From positions 1-22,586 of the forward strand of contig NZ_JBFIII010000049.1 in NCBI RefSeq assembly GCF_041601295.1: a stretch of DNA of 22,586 bases, written 5' to 3'. The position numbers and the translations under genes were made by a program. This DNA comes from Immundisolibacter sp. Its GTDB lineage: Bacteria; Pseudomonadota; Gammaproteobacteria; Immundisolibacterales; Immundisolibacteraceae. Position 1 is the stretch's first letter; each line of letters begins with the position of its first letter. Under the pieces are notes generated by a model. The model ran no database searches. It was not told the DNA's origin and saw only the letters and a list, made by a program, of their open reading frames with translations. This document shows positions 6,836 to 14,236 of the stretch, piece by piece.

Positions 6836-7747
6836 ATGCTCAACTACAAGCAGCTTTACTATTTCTGGAACGTCGCCAAGGCCGGCAGCATCACGCGCGC
6901 CGCCGAGCGATTGCACCTCACCCCGCAGACCATCAGCGGCCAGATCAGCGAACTCGAACGCGCGCTGGGCAGCGACCTGTTCCGGCGTGTCGGGCGGCGA
7001 CTTGAGTTGACGGCAGCGGGAAAACTGGCGGTCTCCCACGCCGACGAGATCTTCCAGATCGGCAACGAGCTTGAGCAATCGCTGCGCAGCGGTGCCAGCA
7101 GCGCAGAGCTGCTGTTCCGGGTCGGTGTCGCCGACGTGGTGCCAAAATCCATCGCCTACCGACTGCTGGCGCCGGCGATGACGCTCGCCGAACCCGTGCG
7201 CCTCATCTGTCACGAGGACAAGCTGGAACGGCTGTTCGCGGAACTGGCCATCCACCAGCTCGACCTGGTGATCGCCGACCGGCCACTGCCCTCCGAACTG
7301 GGCGTAAAAGGCTACAGCCACGCGCTGGGAAGCTGCGCCGTCGTCTTCCATGCGGTGCCGGAACTTGCGACCCGCTATCGGGCGGATTTTCCGCACTCCC
7401 TGACCGGAGCACCCCTGCTGATTCCGGGTACCAGCGCAGCGGTACGCGGACCGCTGGAACGCTGGTTCAACGAACACCGCATCCAGCCGCGCATCGTTGG
7501 GGAGTTTGACGATACGGCGCTGATGAAGGCTTTCGGGCAGGCCGGTGTCGGCATTTTCCCCGCGCCCGCGGTGATGGCCGAGGAAACGCAACACCAGTAC
7601 GGTGTCCAGAGGGTCGGCGGCACCGGAGAAGTGGTCGTCAAGTACTACGCTATTTCGGTAGAGCGTCGACTCACACACCCGGCCGTGGTGGCGGTCAGCC
7701 AGGCGGCAAAACAGGCCCTGTTCCTGGTCAGTGACCCCGCTCCATAA
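6836..7747 (+). CDS. nhaR: NhaR-like LysR-family transcriptional regulator
   Basis: A LysR-type regulator of 303 residues. The N-terminus LNYKQLYYFWNVAKAGSITRAAERLHLTPQTISGQI (key features LNY-LYYFW and LTPQTISGQI, about 2-36) is the NhaR helix-turn-helix, followed by the linker helix and two effector-domain lobes. EFDDTALMKAFG and YYAISVERR...HPAV near the C-terminus also match NhaR, which in E. coli activates the Na+/H+ antiporter gene nhaA in response to sodium. I chose the ATG at 6836 because NhaR proteins begin close to the LNY motif; a GTG at 6830 would add two residues. No nhaA is in the window. Its divergent neighbour is the hpf-htpX-terC-sbtAB train, which includes a sodium-dependent transporter, so this train is a plausible target (inference). 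Confidence 0.88.
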   Translation: MLNYKQLYYFWNVAKAGSITRAAERLHLTPQTISGQISELERALGSDLFRRVGRRLELTAAGKLAVSHADEIFQIGNELEQSLRSGASSAELLFRVGVADVVPKSIAYRLLAPAMTLAEPVRLICHEDKLERLFAELAIHQLDLVIADRPLPSELGVKGYSHALGSCAVVFHAVPELATRYRADFPHSLTGAPLLIPGTSAAVRGPLERWFNEHRIQPRIVGEFDDTALMKAFGQAGVGIFPAPAVMAEETQHQYGVQRVGGTGEVVVKYYAISVERRLTHPAVVAVSQAAKQALFLVSDPAP

Positions 7748-7793
7748 TTCCGCCGGGAACAGGCCGTCCGGGGAGATCCAGACAACCGGCCGA

Positions 7794-8210
7794 TCAGCCG
7801 CCGTCCAGCCACACCTTGCAGGCCAGCGAACCGGCGATCATGGCAACGACGAAAAACCACGGTTCGGCGGTACCTAGCGTCAGTGCTACCAGTGCGGGGC
7901 CGGGGCAATAGCCAGCCAGGCCCCAGCCGATGCCAAACAGAGCGGCGCCGATAACCAGCCGAGTATCGATCTGGCGCCTGGTCGGCAGATGAAACCGAAC
8001 CTCCAATCGTGGCCGTGTACGGCGCAGCACCCAGGGGAAAAGCAGCGCAGTCACTCCGGCCCCGCCGCCCATCACGAGGACAAGACTCGGATCCCAATGG
8101 CCAGCCAGGTCCAGAAAGGCCAGCACCTTGTTGGGGTCGATCATCTGAGCGAGCGCCAAACCCACGCCAAACAGCACCCCGCAGAGCGCGTTTGCGAGGA
8201 TGCGGCTCAT
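7794..8210 (-). CDS. pmpB: PmpB-like half-size YeeE/YedE permease
   Basis: A 138-residue membrane protein, the second half of a split YeeE/YedE transporter (DUF6691 type). It has four hydrophobic segments, an AQMIDPNKVLAFLDL signature (21-35) and the conserved cysteine motif GYCPGPA (100-106, Cys102). The full-length homologue TsuA/YeeE moves thiosulfate through a path lined by conserved cysteines, and split versions accompany BigR/persulfide dioxygenase operons. The ATG (8208-8210) overlaps the pmpA stop (ATGA), so the two halves are probably made in equal amounts and assemble together. The actual cargo (thiosulfate, sulfite or sulfane sulfur) and its direction are unproven. Confidence 0.87.
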   Translation of the reverse strand: MSRILANALCGVLFGVGLALAQMIDPNKVLAFLDLAGHWDPSLVLVMGGGAGVTALLFPWVLRRTRPRLEVRFHLPTRRQIDTRLVIGAALFGIGWGLAGYCPGPALVALTLGTAEPWFFVVAMIAGSLACKVWLDGG

Positions 8211-8638
8211 GCCTGTCCACCGAGCAGGTGGCGCACGACGTATACGGTCAACATGCCGCAACCGACGAAGATGATGGTCGCCACCAACGAGCGCAGCGAG
8301 CGACGGCCCAGGCCGCACACAGCGTGACCACTGGTGCAACCACTGCCCAGACGGGTGCCGAAACCGACCAGAAATCCAGCCGCGAGCAGCAATGGCATCG
8401 GAAATCCCTGCCGTGGCGTGAAGGCCTGCGGCGTGAACCACCAAAACGCCGCGCCGCCGGCCAGCATCCCGGCAATAAAGACCACGCGCCAGGCGCTGTC
8501 GCCAGGCTGGCGGGCCAGCGCACCGTTCAGAATGCCGCTGATGCCGGCGATGCGACCGTTCAGCCATAACAGCAGCACGGCGGAGAGGCCTATCAGAAAA
8601 CCACCACCCAAGGCGGTGAAAGGTGTGAACCCGGTCAT
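8207..8638 (-). CDS. pmpA: PmpA-like half-size YeeE/YedE permease
   Basis: A 143-residue membrane protein, the first half of a split YeeE/YedE transporter. Hydrophobic segments at about 9-27, 52-68, 83-97 and 115-136 surround the signature GSGCTSGHAVCGLGRRS (98-114), with Cys101 and Cys108 as the sulfur-handling residues expected from YeeE (TsuA). The ATG at 8636-8638 has AGGGAG 7 nt upstream. The gene begins 60 nt after the metallo-hydrolase gene and overlaps pmpB by 4 nt, giving one operon: hydrolase, pmpA, pmpB. Expression is presumably controlled by the divergent ArsR-type regulator. Confidence 0.9.
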   Translation of the reverse strand: MTGFTPFTALGGGFLIGLSAVLLLWLNGRIAGISGILNGALARQPGDSAWRVVFIAGMLAGGAAFWWFTPQAFTPRQGFPMPLLLAAGFLVGFGTRLGSGCTSGHAVCGLGRRSLRSLVATIIFVGCGMLTVYVVRHLLGGQA

Positions 8639-8698
8639 GGAATCTCCCTGCTGTCAGCGCGAGACGGAGTTAAGTATGTACAGCTGGCCGGCCTACCG

Positions 8699-9559
8699 TC
8701 ACAGCATGTCCACCGGCAATTTTAGGTAGACCCCGCCGTTGTCCTCTGCCGGCGGCATATCGCCAGCGCGGATGTTGACCTGAATCGCCGGCAAGATCAG
8801 CTTTGGCATACCCAGCGTAGCGTCGCGGGCGGTGCGCATCTGGACAAAAGCCTCCATGTTCACGCCATCGCGCAGGTGGATGTTACCCGCGCGCTGCGCC
8901 GCGACTGTGCTCTCGCAGCGGGGTTCGCGACCAGCCGGCGGATAGTCATGGCACACAAACAGCCGCATGTCCTCGCCCAGGGCGAACAGCAGATGGACCG
9001 ACCGGTACAACGTGGCCGCATCTCCGCCCGGAAAATCGCAGCGTGCACTGCCCGCATCGGGTAAAAACAGGGTGTCCCCCACAAACACCGCATCCCCGAC
9101 GACGTAGCTGACGCTATCGCTGGTATGACCTGGGGTTGCCAGCACGCGGATGGCGAGATTGCCCAGCGGCAGCACCTCCCCATCGCCGAGCAGGCGCTCG
9201 AACTGAGAGCCATCGCAGGCAAAGTCGGGGCCAAGGTTGAACACGCGCGCGAAGGTCTCCTGCACCTCGCGGATACCGATGCCAATGGCAACTGGCGCTG
9301 CAAACTGCTGCTTCAGATAGGCCGCGGCACTCAGATGATCGGCGTGAGCATGGGTTTCGAGTATCCACGCTACCGTCAACCCGCGCTGGCGCGCCGTCTC
9401 CACGATCCGGTCGGCGCTGGAGCGCGCGATTCTGGCGGATGCCGCATCGAAATCCAGCACCGGGTCGATGATGGCTGCCTGTTGAGTGCCCGGATCGACC
9501 ACCAGATACGACCAGGTTCCGGTCACAGAATCGAAAAATGAGTCGATGTCCGGTTTCAC
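8699..9559 (-). CDS. blh: persulfide dioxygenase-like MBL-fold hydrolase (Blh type)
   Basis: A 286-residue metallo-beta-lactamase-fold enzyme. The metal motif THAHADH (69-75), GHTSDS (His145), GDTLF (Asp162) and CHDY (His204) are in place. LPDAGSARCDFPGGDAATLY (167-185) is characteristic of the persulfide dioxygenase/Blh branch, which oxidises glutathione persulfide to sulfite with an iron centre. Unlike Blh fusions in rhizobia, no rhodanese or extra domain is attached. The start is a GTG (9557-9559) preceded by GAGGA at a 9-nt spacing. It is the first gene of the operon with pmpA and pmpB and is divergent from the BigR-like regulator, the usual context for persulfide detoxification. Activity on persulfide is inferred from family and neighbours. 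Confidence 0.9.
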   Translation of the reverse strand: MKPDIDSFFDSVTGTWSYLVVDPGTQQAAIIDPVLDFDAASARIARSSADRIVETARQRGLTVAWILETHAHADHLSAAAYLKQQFAAPVAIGIGIREVQETFARVFNLGPDFACDGSQFERLLGDGEVLPLGNLAIRVLATPGHTSDSVSYVVGDAVFVGDTLFLPDAGSARCDFPGGDAATLYRSVHLLFALGEDMRLFVCHDYPPAGREPRCESTVAAQRAGNIHLRDGVNMEAFVQMRTARDATLGMPKLILPAIQVNIRAGDMPPAEDNGGVYLKLPVDML

Positions 9560-9592
9560 GTCAGGGCATCCTCAGGTAGAGTCCAGAATGTG

Positions 9593-9618
9593 TAATTAGT
9601 CACACCCGGTACTTATTA
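9593..9618. promoter_or_regulatory. candidate BigR-type operator in the divergent promoter
   Basis: The gap between the hydrolase GTG and the regulator ATG (9560-9668) is AT-rich. TAATTAGT (9593-9600) and ACTTATTA (9611-9618) form an inverted repeat, 7 of 8 positions matching, with a 10-bp spacer. On the minus strand TTAGAC (9637-9642), an 18-bp spacer and TAATAA (9613-9618) could be the -35 and -10 of the hydrolase operon, so a bound regulator would cover the -10. An ATGTGT sequence is also repeated at 9588 and 9631, 43 bp apart. The promoter assignment is by eye only. Confidence 0.5.
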
Positions 9619-9668
9619 GCATCACCTACTATGTGTGTCTAAGGGAACGCCAGTTAAAAAGAAGAATC

Positions 9669-10001
9669 ATGCAAGAGAATAAGGTTCAATGGGCTGCAAT
9701 GCGCACCGCAGCCGGCGCCACCGCCGCTATTCTGAAAGCGATCGCCAATGAGCATCGTCTGCTCATGCTGTGCGCCCTTGCCGAACAACCGCTGGCGGTG
9801 TGTGACCTGAACCGTCATGTGCCTCTCGCGCAATCGGCACTGTCACAGCATCTGGCACGGCTGCGCGGCGCGGGGCTGGTGGTGACCGAGCGCGATGGTC
9901 CCAAAATCCGCTATGCGCTGGCGGATGAGCGCACCCGCCGCCTGATAGACGTACTGTGCGCGGAGTACGGCCCACCCGCACCCGCGCCGGCCGCCGCCTA
10001 G
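9669..10001 (+). CDS. bigR: ArsR-family repressor, BigR/SqrR-like
   Basis: A 110-residue winged-helix repressor. The ILKAIANEHRLLMLC segment (21-35) matches the BigR/SqrR subgroup of ArsR proteins, with the recognition helix LAQSALSQHLARLRGAG (53-69) and a wing at ERDGPKIRYALAD. BigR and SqrR sense persulfide through two cysteines that form a tetrasulfide or disulfide bridge. Cys35 is at the first expected place, but the C-terminal cysteine (Cys97) appears one helical turn earlier than usual, and there is an additional Cys45. I prefer the ATG at 9669; the frame is open to a GTG at 9633 but that would intrude on the promoter. It ends 9 bp from the convergent RND gene. Confidence 0.85.
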   Translation: MQENKVQWAAMRTAAGATAAILKAIANEHRLLMLCALAEQPLAVCDLNRHVPLAQSALSQHLARLRGAGLVVTERDGPKIRYALADERTRRLIDVLCAEYGPPAPAPAAA

Positions 10002-10010
10002 GGGGTCAGC

Positions 10011-13000
10011 TCAAACGGACCCGGGCACTGCTTGAGTTCTGCCGAGGCGTCGGCGCAGGCGTATCAGCCCGTGTTCAGAAAGCGAATACAGCGCCGGCAC
10101 TACCAGCAGCGTAAGCACGGTGGAGCTGAGCATACCCCCGATAATGGTGACCGCCAGGGGACCGTTGGCCTCGAAGCCGGTGCCAAAGCCCAGAGCCGCC
10201 GGCAGCATGGCCAGAATGATGGTCAACGAGGTCATCAATACCGGTCGCAGCCGGATTGGGCAGGCGTCCAGAAGGGCCTGATCGATATCCTTGCCCGCCA
10301 CGCGCATCTGGTTGGTCAGATCCACCAGCAGGATCGAGTTCTTGGCCACCAGACCCACCAGCAGCACCATGCCGATCATCGAATAAATATTCAGAGTCAT
10401 ACCGAACAGCCACAACCCGAACAAGCCGCCCACCGCGGCCAGCGGTTGCGCCACCATGATGATGAACGGCTGCACCAGCGAGTTGAACTGGCTGGCCAGC
10501 ACCATGTACAGGAGCACCATCGCCAGCACGATAGTGCTGGTCAGAATGCGCACCGTGTCGGCGAAATCCTTGGTCTGACGCACCATGGTCACCTCGTACC
10601 CCTCCGGCAGATCACCAGCAGCGCCCTCCACGGCGGCGATGGCATCGTTCAGCGCCACCTTAGGCTCGGCGTAGAAATTCGCCGCGTAACGCAGGTCGTA
10701 GCGGGCGATCACTGCCGGCCCCAGGCGCTCCTCGAAACGCGCCACGGTGTCGGCCCGAACCAGTTCGCCACTGGTACTGCGCAGGTAGATGCGCCGCAGG
10801 TGCTCGGGACGGGTAACCTGGCCTTCCATTGCCTTGACGCGCACGTCGTAGCGCTCGCCGTCACCCGGCTCGTCGTTGAAATAGGCCACATCCTGGCCGC
10901 CCATCAGCACGTTGACCGCATGCGCCACGCTGGCTGCGCTAAGACCCAGGCTGGCCGCCCGCACGCGATCGATTTCGAGCTTCAGTTGCGGCAGGTCGAG
11001 CTTCAGGTCCATATCCAGGTAGCCCAACTCGGGGTGCTCGCGCGTAAGTTTCTGGTGCATATCCTCAGCCAGCCCGGCAACCCGCTTCAGGTCTATCCCG
11101 CGCAGGACGAATTGCAAAGGCTCGCCACGCGCGCCCTGCACCATCGGCACCCGACCGGCAAACGCCTCGATGCCGGCAATGTCCTTCATCGCATCCTGCA
11201 CCCGCGCGATGATCGCGTACTGATGAGCTGAGCGCTGCTCGGCCGGCACCAGGCGCACGAACACCATGCCCTGGCTGACCTGCCCCAACGGACCGAGACC
11301 CACTGCCGACCAGAAATCGCGCACCTCCGGCTGCTGCTGGAGCAGCGTTTCGATGTCGCGCATACGCTGTTCCGTATACGTCAGGCTCGATCCCAGCGGC
11401 GTCTTGAAGGTCACCAGAAAACCGCCTTCATCCACCTCGGGTTCGAAGGCCTTGCCGATTGATCCGAACAGCAGACCCGCCGGCAGCACCACCAGCACTG
11501 CCAGCAGCAGAGTCAGCCAGCGCCAGCGCAGCACCCAGCGCAGGGCATGGCGATAGACGGTCTCGACCGCACCCATGGCGGCGAAGCTGGCGCGCGCCAA
11601 CCGCCCCTGATGCACCTCTACCTTGAGCAGGCGCGAACACAGCATCGGCGTCAGGGTCACCGCCACGAACAACGAGGCCAGCACGCCGGACGCTACCACC
11701 ACGGCGAACGACTCGAAGAACATGCCCATGACGCCTTCCATGAAGATCACCGGGCCAAAAATGCACACCAGCGCGAACGTCGCCGCAACGATGGCGAAAT
11801 AGACCTGTTGCGTGCCCACGGCGGCGGCCTGCTTCGGCTCGCCGGGTCGCTCGTGCATGTGCCGGTGGACGTTCTCCAGCACCACGATGGCGTCGTCCAC
11901 CACCACGCCGATCAGCAGCAGCAGGGCCAGCATGGTCATGGTGTTCAGCGTGTAGCCGAGGAAATACATGATCATTACCGATGCCAATAACGACACCGGG
12001 ATGGCCAGCGCGACGATGAACGTGGCCCGCAGATTGACCAGAAAGGCGAACACGACCAGCGCCGCCAACCCTGCGCCCAGGTAGATGTGCTCGGTCAGCG
12101 AGGCGATGGTCCGCTCGATGAAGTCACTGTCGTCCCAGGTAATCGACAGCTTCAGACCCGGCGGCAGCGACGGACGAAACTCGCTGTCGAGGCGGCGCTT
12201 CACCTCCCGGGCGATGGCCACCGTGTTGGCGTTGCTGATCTTGATGATGCCAAGCCCCATTGACACCCGACCACCCTGGTAGGCCGCCTGACGGCGGTCC
12301 TTGCCGCCGTCTTCCACCTCGGCCACGTCCTTGAGCAGGATCGGCGCCCGCTCGCGATAACCCACAACCAGGCGCTGCAACTCGTCCACCGAGTGGTATT
12401 CCTGATCGAGCTTGATCAGGTGCTCGGTCTGGCCGCCCACAAGGAAGCCACCGGGTAGTTGCAGGTGCTCATTGGCCAGGGCCGCGGTGATGTCCTGCGC
12501 CGTCACACCGAGCGCCGTGGCACGGCTCAGGTCCACGTTGACGCGAATGGCGCGCTCCTGCACGCCACCCATCTGCACCTCGCCCACCCCCTCGATGGTC
12601 TCCAGGCGTTTCTTGAGCACCGTGCGCGCGTACATGTCCAGCTGCGGATCGGTGCGGTCGCCCTCCAGCGACAGCCACATGATGGCCTGCGACCCGGTTT
12701 CGAGCTTGGCCACCACCGGCGCGTCGATATCGTTCGGCAAGCGCTCCACGGCCTGGCTGATCTTCGCCTGCACCTCGTTGAAGGCGACGTCGACATCCTT
12801 TTCGAGTTGAAAAATCACCACCACCAGCGATACGCCCGGCAGCGACTGGGACTCGATGCGCTCGACGCCCGGCGTGCTGTTGACGGCGCTTTCGATGATG
12901 TTGGTGACCGCCGAGTCGATCACCTCCGGGTTGGCCCCCCGCAGGGTGGTGATCACCGACACCGCCGGAAACTGGATATTCGGATATCGATCAATGCCAA

Positions 13001-13094
13001 TACGCTGATAGGAAATCAGGCCGAACAGCACGATCAGCAGGCTCAGCATGAGCGCGAAGATGTGCCTGTGGATGGAGATTTCCGGCAGTGTCAT
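10011..13094 (-). CDS. RND efflux pump permease (AcrB/MdtC-like, HAE1 type)
   Basis: A 1027-residue inner-membrane pump of the resistance-nodulation-division superfamily, full length. The first membrane helix (about 12-30) is followed by the periplasmic porter domain. The membrane block that begins near residue 335 contains GVVVDDAIVVLENV (396-409), whose Asp400-Asp401 pair carries the proton relay, and the second block includes LVGLVAKNSILLVD with the expected Lys. The paired aspartates indicate the drug/multi-substrate (HAE1) class rather than the heavy-metal class. Such pumps form trimers that export substrates from the periplasm with an adaptor and an outer-membrane channel. The ATG overlaps the adaptor stop (ATGA). 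No TolC-type channel gene is in the window, so a channel encoded elsewhere must be used. Confidence 0.95.
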   Translation of the reverse strand: MTLPEISIHRHIFALMLSLLIVLFGLISYQRIGIDRYPNIQFPAVSVITTLRGANPEVIDSAVTNIIESAVNSTPGVERIESQSLPGVSLVVVIFQLEKDVDVAFNEVQAKISQAVERLPNDIDAPVVAKLETGSQAIMWLSLEGDRTDPQLDMYARTVLKKRLETIEGVGEVQMGGVQERAIRVNVDLSRATALGVTAQDITAALANEHLQLPGGFLVGGQTEHLIKLDQEYHSVDELQRLVVGYRERAPILLKDVAEVEDGGKDRRQAAYQGGRVSMGLGIIKISNANTVAIAREVKRRLDSEFRPSLPPGLKLSITWDDSDFIERTIASLTEHIYLGAGLAALVVFAFLVNLRATFIVALAIPVSLLASVMIMYFLGYTLNTMTMLALLLLIGVVVDDAIVVLENVHRHMHERPGEPKQAAAVGTQQVYFAIVAATFALVCIFGPVIFMEGVMGMFFESFAVVVASGVLASLFVAVTLTPMLCSRLLKVEVHQGRLARASFAAMGAVETVYRHALRWVLRWRWLTLLLAVLVVLPAGLLFGSIGKAFEPEVDEGGFLVTFKTPLGSSLTYTEQRMRDIETLLQQQPEVRDFWSAVGLGPLGQVSQGMVFVRLVPAEQRSAHQYAIIARVQDAMKDIAGIEAFAGRVPMVQGARGEPLQFVLRGIDLKRVAGLAEDMHQKLTREHPELGYLDMDLKLDLPQLKLEIDRVRAASLGLSAASVAHAVNVLMGGQDVAYFNDEPGDGERYDVRVKAMEGQVTRPEHLRRIYLRSTSGELVRADTVARFEERLGPAVIARYDLRYAANFYAEPKVALNDAIAAVEGAAGDLPEGYEVTMVRQTKDFADTVRILTSTIVLAMVLLYMVLASQFNSLVQPFIIMVAQPLAAVGGLFGLWLFGMTLNIYSMIGMVLLVGLVAKNSILLVDLTNQMRVAGKDIDQALLDACPIRLRPVLMTSLTIILAMLPAALGFGTGFEANGPLAVTIIGGMLSSTVLTLLVVPALYSLSEHGLIRLRRRLGRTQAVPGSV

Positions 13095-14176
13095 CGGCCT
13101 TCCTCACGCACAGTGACGGCGGCCCCGTCGGCGAGGTAGGCGGCGCCGTCAGCGGCAACACGCTGCCCTGCGCTCAGCCCGGACCGGATCTCCAGTTCAT
13201 CGCCAAGCCGCTCGCCCACTTCGACCTTGGCCTGTCGGACTTTGTCGCCATCGACGACGTATGCCACCGTGCCCGCAGGACGCAGGATGATGCTGATGGC
13301 AGGAACCACAACCGAGTTGCGTTCCTCCATGACCAGGCGTCCGGTAACGCTGGCGCCAGGCGCCCAGTCGCCAGGATTGGGCAGTTCCACAATCGCCTCG
13401 CCGGCGCGGGTCGCGCTGCTGACCATCGGCCGCAACTCGGTAACCGTGCTGGTAACCTGCTGCCCCGGCGCGGTCGGCGTGGTCAGGTGCACGGTCAATC
13501 CGGGGCGCAGCCGGCCGAGCACCGTTTCGGGCAAGGGCAAATGCACGCGCAACATGGCGCGGGTGGCGATCTGGAACAGTGCCTGTCCATTGTTGACGTA
13601 AGTGCCCTTGGACACCAGACGCTGCTGGATAACACCGTTGACCGGCGCCAGCAGCACGGTCTTGTGTACGCCGCGGGCGGCAATGTCGCGTCGTGCCCGG
13701 GCCGTGGACAATTGCTCGGTAAGCGCTTTCAGCTGGGACTCCGCCTCATCGAGTGCCGTCTCGGACACGAAGCGGTCCTTTCCCAGGCTGCGATAGCGCG
13801 CCACCACCCGCCGCTGGTTTTCGAGCAAGGCCTCAAGGCGCGCGGTCTCGGCACCGGTCGAGCGCAGCTCGTTCTGGTAGTCCACCGCCTCGACACGGGC
13901 CAGGACGTCGCCCGCCTCCACCGCCTGACCGACTTCGACCGCAACCTCCACCAGCCGACCGGCCACTTCCGCTGCCACCATCGGCGAGGTCAGGGTATCG
14001 ATATAGCCTATGGACTCTTCAATGACCTGTACCGGACGCTCGGCGGCCGTGGCGACGGTAATCGAAACCCGCCGCTCGACGTTCTGCGCCGGTGGCTCGC
14101 CCCCGCCACAGGCGCACAAAGCGGCCACCGCCAGCAGCAAGGGGTACCGGCGTTGCCTTAAAAACATTGAACGCAT
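13091..14176 (-). CDS. RND periplasmic adaptor (membrane fusion lipoprotein)
   Basis: A 361-residue HlyD/AcrA-type membrane fusion protein that links the RND pump to an outer-membrane channel. A lipoprotein signal is visible: basic start, hydrophobic PLLLAVAA, and a LCAC box at 20-23 with Cys23 as the likely lipidated residue. It then shows a lipoyl half (VAGRLVEVAVEVGQAVEAGDVLARVE), a coiled-coil hairpin rich in Ala, Glu and Arg, the second lipoyl half (LLAPVNGVIQQRLVSKGTYV) and beta-barrel domains. I chose the ATG at 14174-14176, about 10 nt after AGGGA; the open frame reaches 14224 but its first 16 codons look non-coding. The stop overlaps the pump start. The exported cupin gene lies 60 nt upstream on the same strand, so the three probably form an operon. 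Confidence 0.92.
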   Translation of the reverse strand: MRSMFLRQRRYPLLLAVAALCACGGGEPPAQNVERRVSITVATAAERPVQVIEESIGYIDTLTSPMVAAEVAGRLVEVAVEVGQAVEAGDVLARVEAVDYQNELRSTGAETARLEALLENQRRVVARYRSLGKDRFVSETALDEAESQLKALTEQLSTARARRDIAARGVHKTVLLAPVNGVIQQRLVSKGTYVNNGQALFQIATRAMLRVHLPLPETVLGRLRPGLTVHLTTPTAPGQQVTSTVTELRPMVSSATRAGEAIVELPNPGDWAPGASVTGRLVMEERNSVVVPAISIILRPAGTVAYVVDGDKVRQAKVEVGERLGDELEIRSGLSAGQRVAADGAAYLADGAAVTVREEGR

Positions 14177-14236
14177 GAATACACAATCCCTGTGAGGTTT
14201 TGTCCCAACCGCGCGCACGCCCACGACCCACCCGCT

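Noticed and set aside
7748..7793. Hairpin between the NhaR-like gene and pmpB
   Set aside because: Short GC complementarity with a loop of about 20 bases and no T-tract; chance pairing is as likely in GC-rich DNA.
10032..11231. 399-codon open frame on the plus strand
   Set aside because: It lies fully antisense to the RND permease, is rich in Gln, His and Arg, and resembles no family. It is a product of high third-position GC in the real gene.
10011..13094. Heavy-metal (CusA-type) assignment for the RND pump
   Set aside because: The Asp-Asp pair in GVVVDDAIVVLENV is typical of multidrug HAE1 pumps and differs from the CusA-type helix motif.
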